Shown: positions 56,215-64,000 of the stretch, in pieces
Position numbering within the stretch: position 1 is the stretch's first letter
How the letters are laid out: every line of letters starts with the position of its first letter
Assembly: GCF_041956535.1 (NCBI RefSeq)
Contig: NW_027192194.1
Span: forward strand, 752,009 to 816,008
From: Calcarisporiella thermophila CBS 279.70
Lineage: Eukaryota > Calcarisporiellomycota
Direction: 5' to 3'
DNA: 64,000 bases
Made by a program: the position numbers and the translations under genes
Notes under the pieces: model-generated
What the model saw: the letters and a program-made list of their open reading frames with translations, nothing else
What the model was told of the DNA's origin: nothing
Databases searched by the model: none

Positions 56215-59200
56215 ATGGAAACTTTCCATCCCGTCAACTTCGATCTGCTCAAGCAGCCATCATCTTCCCCAGCCAAACCTCTCATCAATGAAGGCGGCCT
56301 TTATTCAAATAGGAAGATGCTCCCACACTCACCCAATTCCCCACAAGTTCCACTTCCACAGCCGAATCAATCCTCGTATCTCACCCCACCAGCCTCTACC
56401 GAATCGCTAACGCTCGACACTGTACGGCAATGGTCGAAGGAACGAGTGGGAACATGGCTCCACGAGTGCCACCTTGGGCATCATGAAAGAGTTTTTACGG
56501 GTACGGTACAATTGTGGTGGATGGATTCACCAGATGAGATGTATTAATATGCATTGGTTGTGTAGGAAACGATGTGAATGGTGAAGTCCTGTTAGAGATA
56601 GACAATATGTTTCTTAAAGAAATGGAGATTCCGACAGTAGGAGAGCGTGTACGCATCCTAACTGCAGTGCGAGCTTTGCGCCGTGAATGCATGATGAACC
56701 AACATCTACCACAGAGAGTGAGTCTATGGCGCACTTCCACCGAGACTTGTGCCCTTAATTGACTTGAATGCTCTTAAAATTAGAATCTTCGCCAAGAGGC
56801 CGATTTCATTCGTCACCGATGGGAGAAATTTTCGCCACTACTTAGCTCCACCTCGCCCGCCCGCCTGCTCTCTCGTTCAGACTCGAAAAAGAATAGATAT
56901 GATTTATCCGATCAGCTATCACCGATAGAATCCACAAAGGTATGTCTCAGTTCTTGTGCACGAAAAGAATTTATTTTTCCAGCTAATATCCTTTCTCCGG
57001 TTTTCAGAGGAACTCCGTTGAAGCGGATATTATGTCATTGGAGCATGTCAAACAGGTAAAGATGATACGAAGTACTCATGTGCATCCATCACTAATAGCG
57101 ACCTATTCTGTCATTAGCGGTGTGTGCGTGTGATTGGGGATGATGGCCAAACCAGCGTGGTGGATGTTAGCAATGTATCTGATGCAAAGTCCATTCTCGA
57201 CAAAGTGCTCCACAAGTTTGGTATTAATGATCGGTCAGACAGATACGCCATTTTCGTGACTTCTGGTGGAACGGATAAGAAGGGCGAAGGTAAACTAGCC
57301 ATGCTAGCCCATTGTCTTTCTCAGTCATGTGGATTAACAATGCATTTTACTAGCCTCGGCCCGAATGATTAATGACAAGGAGCTTGTGGAAATTTGTAAG
57401 TCGGTCGATCGTCCCGAGCGAGACCGTCTGATTTTACGCAAGCACCACCAATTTATCACACATAATGAGTTCAAGCGCATGGGATCGGTGAACCGCTCGG
57501 TGAACCATCAGTACCAGAAAATTCAAAAAATCCAGAAGATATTCGGCGAACTGCCCCCCACCTATCCCGAATTCGTGCGGTCTCCTGGTCGTGTGAAGAC
57601 CTTTGTGGGTGAGCGACCACCAAGCGAATTGATCTCCTCGAACCTAGCCGAGTTTTTCCCTGGTCATCGAACGGACCTCTTGGCGGAGGTAGGCACAAGG
57701 GTATCCATGCGGGCAAGTCATGCGTCGAGATTGGTGATGGATGGACGCGATTCCGAGATAGATCGAGGCAGTGCGGCCAACGAAGAGAACGCGTCCCATT
57801 CAAACAATCGGCGAAGGTCGTTTGCCTCGGTGTCGGTGAGCAGAACTCCTAATCGGTCCTCGAGTAAGCGGTACTCGATGATTCCGATGGATAACATCAA
57901 AACCCAGGTCGAAGCATTACGGCACCAACGAAGCCCGCTTGCAGAAGTTCAAGAGGAAGGAAGTGATGAAGAAACATTGGCAGAGGAGAAGGAGGAGGAA
58001 GAGGAAGAGGAGGGAGCAACCACTGCAGCCATCGTTTTTGGCCTAGAGGACTCATCAAAAAGCGATGAGGCGGTGTTTGAGGACGCGGAAGAAGTGGGAG
58101 TTGAAGCTAGTGTAGAAGAGGTGGTTAAGCAAGGTAGGAATGCAGCATGGTTCAGTTCATCTAATCTAGACAACCCACTTATATTTCTTGTTTCTATCGC
58201 GTAGAATCCAAAAAACTAAAATGGATGAAGGGTGCTCTGATCGGACGTGGATCTTTCGGTGATGTCTATCTTGGTTTAAATGCGATAAGCGGAGAGCTGA
58301 TGGCCGTCAAACAAGTGGAAATTCCCCAAGTGAACTCGGCAACGAAGGAACGAAAGAAGGCTATGGTAAAACCAATTTTTTCCCCCTTTCTTTGACCACC
58401 CACCGCTAATTCGTTTGTATGGCTTTTTTGTTAGTTGGACGCGCTACAATTAGAGATTTCCCTATTGAAAGACTTGCACCACGAGAATATTGTCCAATAT
58501 CTTGGTGAGTGCTATGTTACCTCCAATGTTTTACACAACATTTCCCCTAAAATAGAATATCCTGACTTCTTTCAGGCTCAAATTGTGACGACACCCATTT
58601 TTACATCTTTTTGGAATATGTTCCTGGAGGGTCGGTCGCAGGCCTTTTGGCTGACTACGGTGCATTTGAAGAGCCACTTGTGCGGACCTTTGTCAAGCAG
58701 ATTCTTCACGGTTTAAGGTATTTGCATGAGCGAGATATTATCCATCGAGATATTAAAGGCGCAAATATCCTGGGTACGTTATCGAAATTGACTAAATCAA
58801 TGACAAACTGTGCAATAGTTAACTTTTCGCCTATCTTCCCCTCATTTTAGTGGATAATAAAGGGTGCGTGAAGATTTCAGACTTTGGTATTTCGAAAAAG
58901 ATCGAGGACGGTAAGTCAACCATGGCGATTTCCCGATGAATCACATAAATCTAACCGCGTCCCACTTTATAATAGATATTCTCACTGCGTCAGGAGCAGC
59001 ACGACCCTCATTTAAGGGATCTGTGTTTTGGATGGCGCCCGAAGTGGTGAAGCAGACGCAATACACCAACAAAGCAGATATATGGTCACTCGGATGCTTG
59101 GTCATCGAGATGTTAAGCGGTGACCACCCCTGGCCAAGCTACACGCAGATGCAAGCTATTTTCAAGGTAAGCTATTTCCTTATCCAAGTAGGTAAATAAC

Positions 59201-59463
59201 TCAGCTCGTTGATATATGCCATTTCTTCTCCTTTAGATTGGTCGATACGCCGCTCCTGATATCCCTGAAGTGGCTTCCAGCGATGCTCGAGACTTTTTGC
59301 AGCGCACCTTTGAATTGTAATTGTCTTTGCCTTGAATGGATGAAAGATTGACCCTAATGGCTTTATCTTCATTTTGCTTTATAGAAATTACCAAGACCGT
59401 CCTTCAGCCACCGAATTACTAAAACATGCCTTCCTAGCGCAACCGGGTGGATCCACGCCCTAA
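56215..59463 (+). CDS. ste11: MAP kinase kinase kinase Ste11
   Basis: Thirteen exons (56215-56500, 56566-56717, 56784-56939, 57008-57055, 57118-57289, 57354-58133, 58205-58365, 58435-58504, 58576-58773, 58851-58910, 58976-59166, 59237-59316, 59385-59463) join to 810 residues. A SAM domain lies at ~63-130 ([19 protein letters not shown] ... [13 protein letters not shown]). A Ras-association-like fold lies at ~215-290 ([17 protein letters not shown]). A Ser/Arg-rich inhibitory linker and a Glu-run follow. The kinase domain spans ~545-800: [64 protein letters not shown] and [18 protein letters not shown]-kinase is the Ste11/Byr2 layout. It relays mating, filamentation and osmotic signals to a MAPKK, with SAM binding Ste50-type adaptors. 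Confidence 0.93.
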
Positions 59464-59663
59464 CTGTTTTATTTTTTACAAATATTTATTTTTTTTCTCC
59501 TAATATGTTAAGGATCCATGTATTTCCTGATGCTGAAAAGTCTGTGTTTTTTAGATTTTTTTTTTCAAGTGGTTACTTTACTTCCAGCTTTTTTCCTTTC
59601 TTTCCTAATGTTGTAGTTTTTTACTTTTATTTATTTTTTTTTAATAATAATCTCATTTCCACG

Positions 59664-60899
59664 TTATTCGGACGAGTAGTCTAAAATCTCAGAGCCACTT
59701 GAGGCGAGCTCATCAGCGATGCTTCGCACATCTACATCCAGGCGTAATGGGATGGTTTCATGTGTGAAGTACGGATACTTCAAAACCTACCAAGGCAAAT
59801 CAATTAGCACACTCATCTCAGCGGGCAGAAAATAGCTAGACAACTTGTTCGCAGCTTATTCGACGTGAAGCGGAATACACGAGGATTTTTTCCAAAATCC
59901 TGAGGGCATCTAGGGACGCAGGTATCCGCTTGTCGAGTGGCAAGGCGGGGAGCGGTTGGAACAAAATCTTTCCATAATCGGGCATATCTTTCCATTCCTA
60001 TGGATAAGCTACATTAAAAATATCCATTGCTTCTTATTCAGAGGGGTATATAAGGGGTTACCGGCCAGGTCAGCTCGTCGGGTGTTCCGAGCAACTCGAA
60101 TATGCAAATTACTTGATGAATATCACTTCGTCCGCAAAATAGTGCCTTATCTCGAATAAATAGCTCAGCAAACACACATCCCGCAGACCAAACGTCTATG
60201 GCACAAGTATAGTTCGAGGAAGCGAACAGAAGTTCTGGTGCACGGTACCACCTTTTTCAAAGAGAAGTTGGCAATGTCAACACCAAGCTACTTACAGATG
60301 GCTGTGTTGCTCACACTTGAATACCTTGTCCCAACGTGAGCGCTCTTATTTTCGTTGGCTTTCGCCATCACCGCCGTACCAAAATCGGAAATTTTAAGGA
60401 CACCCTCTGGAGATATAAGCACGTTGGTCGGTGAGATATCACGGTGCATAAAGCCGCATTCATGAATGTAATCAAGACCACGGAAGAGCATATAAGCACA
60501 GGATTTAATCTGGAGAGCAGAGAGAGGAGGGCCGTTGCGAAGGAGACCATGCAAGTCGAGAGGTAAAAAAGGGTATATGAAGGTGTGGGTGAGGTCGTCT
60601 TCGGATTCAAAATAGTCAAGAAGAGACACCACCTATCGGGTGTTTAGGGAAACAATTAGGAGGTAAGTCTACCACAGGTGCTAGCTAGAGATAGAATAAA
60701 TAGCTACATTTTCATGATGCAACTTCTTGGATCCTTCTAGTTCACGCTTTGCGTGTTGCAAAACCTCTTTCATCATAACATTTTGCGTCGGCCCAATACG
60801 TTTCAGCGCCACCAGTTCACTTGTTTGAATGTTGCAAGCTTTATATACGTTTGAATAGGTTCCTTCTCCAACATGAGAGAGGATTCTGTACTTGTCCAT
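59664..60899 (-). CDS. CDK-type protein kinase (CDK20/Csk1-like)
   Basis: Five exons, complement(59664-59786, 59845-59997, 60062-60251, 60325-60632, 60708-60899), join to 321 residues, a complete small CMGC kinase. Motifs are VGEGTYSNVYKA glycine loop, ALKRIG with catalytic Lys, HRDISPTNVLIS catalytic loop, SDFGTAV, and the activation segment ending HVGTRWYRAPELLF. CMGC landmarks follow: AIDVWSAGCVFAELF, LLGTPDELTWP and EWKDMPDYGKILF. The cyclin-binding helix reads MMKEVLQHAKRELEGSKKL, not PSTAIRE. HRDIS replaces the usual HRDLK, dropping the catalytic-loop Lys. This resembles CDK20/CCRK and fission-yeast Csk1, which activate other CDKs, but assignment to either is tentative. It is divergent from NPR2 with only 132 bp between start codons. 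Confidence 0.82.
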
Positions 60900-61031
60900 G
60901 GGGATTCAGCTCCTGTTTTTCGAACTTCTCTATCTCAATAACTAAATATTTGCCACGAAAAATACACAGTCACAACTGGAGGTAGATTCATTTTCTCTAT
61001 GAACTATAGTTAGGTCAAAGAATTGCTTCAG
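60900..61031. promoter_or_regulatory. Compact bidirectional promoter
   Basis: Only 132 bp separate the start codons of the CDK-type kinase (minus) and NPR2 (plus). Both promoters and leaders must share this stretch. No recognised factor site is claimed. Confidence 0.6.
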
Positions 61032-62684
61032 ATGGAATTCCAAGGCTTTCCTCGCCTTCTTTCTGTATTCTATGCAGAATTTCATCCGGATAAAGGCCCC
61101 AAGGTACTATATGAAGTACCTGAAGGCTCAGTGCTTCCTACACCCAATATAACACCTCTTGTCGATTTCGATTCTATATCTGAATACATCGTTCCAAAAG
61201 AAGAGCTCTCAGACCGCCTCGTTACCATCACGACGGGTCATCACAAAGTCATAGGCTATCCTGTACGCCTTGAAGGAATTCGATACCACAAAAGGAGGAA
61301 TTTGTTCCAGTTTAATTTGTGTTTTGTATTCGATAAAGACGCGGAAACAAGCAGCTATGATCCAGTGGTACGAAAATGCGCACGTGTGTTAAAGGCAATA
61401 GAGGTAGGTCGTTAGATGTTTTGGATTGTATGCAGATCACAAGTTTCCCGTCTCATGAATTAACCTTTGTGGATATGCATTTTTAGGAGGAGAATCTTTT
61501 TCTCTCAAATTCGTCTACAGGGGTTGCCGTTCAAAATCTTATTGAGCAGCTTCTAGAAGATCTTAACAGCTACTGCGAATGCCAAATACCTATAAGTAAG
61601 ACGAATCTTTGTAAACTCTTTTTTATCTTTACTCTGCGTGCCCACACTTCATCTCTAATCTTGATTAGACCCAGCAAATACCATTAATCTTAAGCTCTTC
61701 CCCACTTATCCTAATCCACCCCCCGTATACGATTATCAAGTTCCAATATTGACTGTTAATGTTGAGGCACTCATGGATGTGAGTTGGGACATTACCATGC
61801 AACGTATCGCCAAGCACATTGATGGAGTAAAACATGTGCGCAAAATTGCCCATCTTGCCGAAGTGGAGCCATCCTTAGCACGCAAATGTATGGAGCACCT
61901 ATTATATTATATGTGCATTATCATGGTGGATATATTCCAGGTAAGAATCAGTGTCTCTGATGAAATGATCTTGCACATTAAGTATTTATATGCAATATCA
62001 GTTCGGAAATATTTATGCTACAAGGCCGGACGTGAAAAAATTGACGGAAGACATAACATTACAAAATGAATGCATTTCATACTGTACAAAGCCTGGTATT
62101 CAACTTTTTAATTTCTTGATTAGTCCTGCTTGGAATACATGTTAACCTATTTACACGATTTGACGTGAAAGATATGCTTCCGCCACCCTTTTCAAAAATA
62201 CTGAATATTTATTGTAGCTTGAGACACGGGCTAACGCTTCGGGATTGGATAAAACAATACGATGTCTCTTCCTATAATATTGATATTCGGTCAGTAGATT
62301 GGATTATATCATTGCTAGCATATTCAGATGTCGCGGTTGTTAATCTAGTTATTTTTATAGACGCTTCATCTCGTTTGGCGTGATGAAAGGGTTCCTCTAT
62401 CGAGTCCATAAATATCCTTTGTTGCTCAACAATGTACAGCCGGAGAACACAATTGAAGGAGATTATCCTGCATCTTATTCAGAGATATCGCCACGACTGC
62501 GCAAGTAATTATAATTTCATTATGTAATGCTGGATGATTTATTTGATCATCCCTTTGATGAAATGACAGGTATCTTACGGGCACCCATCACTATGATGAG
62601 ATTTGTACAGCGCTCGAGGTTAGCGCACGAGAGCTCGACGACACACTAAGATCAAACCCAAATGTCGTGTTTTTGTATCGATAG
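61032..62684 (+). CDS. npr2: Npr2, GATOR1/SEACIT complex subunit
   Basis: Seven exons (61032-61403, 61487-61595, 61669-61940, 62002-62095, 62124-62289, 62361-62504, 62570-62684) join to 423 residues. The N-terminus LLSVFYAEFHPDKGPKVLYEVPEG opens the longin-like Npr2 domain. Conserved blocks include EYIVPKEELSDRLV, RRNLFQFNLCFVFD, MQRIAKHIDGVKHVRKIA, RRFISFGVMKGFLYRVHKYP and YLTGTHHYDEICT. Npr2 pairs with Npr3 and, with Iml1, forms the GAP complex that shuts off Rag-type GTPases and TORC1 when amino acids run short; it acts at the vacuole membrane. Length is normal for the family. The winged-helix part near the C-terminus is intact. No missing motif is seen. Confidence 0.92.
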
Positions 62685-63764
62685 CTTCGTGTATTCACAC
62701 TATTTGCTCTTTGTTATTTGTTATTTGTCATTTTTTTCTTTGCATAGCTTACTAATGGTTGTCACTTTAATATATGGGGTTTTTGAGGCCGGAGGTTTCT
62801 GCTGGTGCTTATGAAAGCATATTTTTTCTGGAGTATCTCAAACGGCACTAAGACTCCAAAAATAAACACCAGGAAAGAGAAGCTTTGTAATGCTCAAACA
62901 TTGGCATCGCCTTAAGTCTTGTTAACTAGGCTCCTACGAACAACGAGTGTTCAGCCTGACCGATAGTGAAGTTGAAAAATCTCGAAACTACAAAATTGAT
63001 TATGGAAATACCCAAACCATTTTCAAGTTTGCTCAACAACAACTCCACATCATATGTCCAGCGATGCCTGCGTCATACTCCGTATGTGGTTGGCTTTTTA
63101 TCATTGTGATAATCCTAATAGTGTTGACTCTGGCAACTCCGTCGGCGATATTTCGCACTCACAAAGTTCAGTGGACTCCTTTTAGACCGAGCTTAACTCT
63201 GCCAATAATGGGGCCAGTTGAAAATGTGCTACGGTCAGCCTAGCTCACTTCGGCTAAGCAAATCCACCGCCAAACTTAGAGACTGGGATGGCATGAGGCC
63301 AGTGACTAAGCCAAAGCGGGATTAACTGCAAATAAATGATAAATTCATTACTTCCCGATACATTTAGATGGAAATCGCAGCAACCCCCTTGGGCCGCTCC
63401 TCAGGGCAGCAGCCGTCGCGTCTCTTCAGCCGGTCGGCATGGAGGGCCAAACTTCACATAATGACATTTCATCATCCAAGAATACGTGGCAAGGTTTCCT
63501 TTTGTGCTCATTTTCTGAGCAAAGGCCTATGATTTTGTAATTCGGTCTGGATCCCTCAATATAGTTAAAAATCAAATCTGGTCAGATTTGGTTGTACAAA
63601 ATGCGCGTGAATTGCATCTTTAATATGGACTTTTCCCTCTCTTATAATGAGCTCGGCGCGTTCTTCGTCCCTTATTGCTGTCTGTCCGACCTAGTTTTTC
63701 CTTCCCCCTTCCCTTTGATTATCGATTCTTTCCATTCCTTAATCACTCTTCTCTCCTAAGTAAA
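62685..63764. other. Intergenic region, no gene seen
   Basis: About 1.1 kb. A 98-codon frame at 62947-63243 has one hydrophobic stretch but no start context or domain, and is not called. C/T-rich sequence at 63690-63760 marks the promoter of the next gene. Confidence 0.5.
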
Positions 63765-63959
63765 ATGCGGTTCAACTTGGGCATCGCCGTGATTATGGCG
63801 CTTGTCTCATCATGCGCAGTCGCCGCTAAAGAATTTCCTTTTTGCAAAGGAAAATTTGCAAAGCGTGATGAGATTTGCAAAAAATTTCATTTCCCCCCTC
63901 CTGGCCAGGGACGTACATGTGTCACTCCTAAGAATGGGACAACGTTCTTCGATATCTCA
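63765..63959 (+). CDS. Secreted small protein, 5' exon only (runs off window)
   Basis: The start at 63765 gives 65 residues up to a GT donor at 63960. The N-terminus (RFNLGIAVIMALVSSCAVAA) is a clear signal peptide. The mature part has four Cys (FCKGKFAKRDEICKKF, RTCVTPKNG) and a possible KR processing site. The gene continues past the right edge, so family and length are unknown. Confidence 0.65.
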
Positions 63960-64000
63960 GTAAGGCTCATTCGTATTTTTGCATAGCTACAAGTATACCT

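Noticed and set aside
1-64000. CRISPR arrays, operons or bacterial mobile islands
   Set aside because: No regularly spaced repeats; genes have spliceosomal introns throughout, so the DNA is eukaryotic.

Overview
The window looks like nuclear DNA of a filamentous early-diverging (zygomycete-type, probably Mucoromycota) fungus. Genes are split by many short introns of roughly 50-120 bp with GT..AG ends. The gene set is fungal: Zn2Cys6 regulator, BEM3-type RhoGAP, STE11 MAPKKK, PKA catalytic and regulatory subunits, PEX14, NPR2 and secreted chitin deacetylases. Intergenic DNA is AT-rich with CT-rich promoter tracts. The taxonomic placement is an inference from gene content. All exon joins were worked out by hand from splice sites and frame, and none is confirmed by transcript data.

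Layout. 0.4-13.8 kb: Zn2Cys6 transcription factor, four-helix MARVEL-like membrane protein (minus), CsbD-like stress protein, F-box/LRR protein, a large single-pass Cys-rich membrane protein, and a TBC-domain protein whose catalytic arginine segment is missing. 14.6-19.8 kb: 1560-residue PX-PH-RhoGAP protein (minus). 21.2-43.2 kb: a looser, AT-rich, partly repetitive island. It holds three CE4 chitin-deacetylase-like genes, a Dal5-type MFS transporter, three related seven-helix receptor genes, a sequencing gap inside an inverted-repeat element, and a decayed Tc1-type transposon. 43.6-62.7 kb: a compact conserved block with PEX14, PKA catalytic subunit, a methyltransferase, PKA regulatory subunit, THP3/LENG8-type SAC3 protein, STE11, a CDK-type kinase and NPR2. 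A secreted protein gene runs off the right edge.

The most unusual object is at 22.9-25.4 kb. An intact seven-exon gene encodes a seven-transmembrane receptor joined in one reading frame to a SAM-dependent methyltransferase (704 residues). The join lies inside a single exon. A receptor-only paralogue (26.0-27.2 kb) and a decayed second fusion (32.3-34.6 kb) lie beside it. A free-standing methyltransferase of the same family (48.2-49.6 kb) shares the intron position just downstream of the join. All three receptor genes carry the same ~22-bp motif 135-155 bp upstream of the start codon. Receptor, cAMP-dependent kinase and MAPKKK genes are therefore all in the window, but any functional link between them is speculation.
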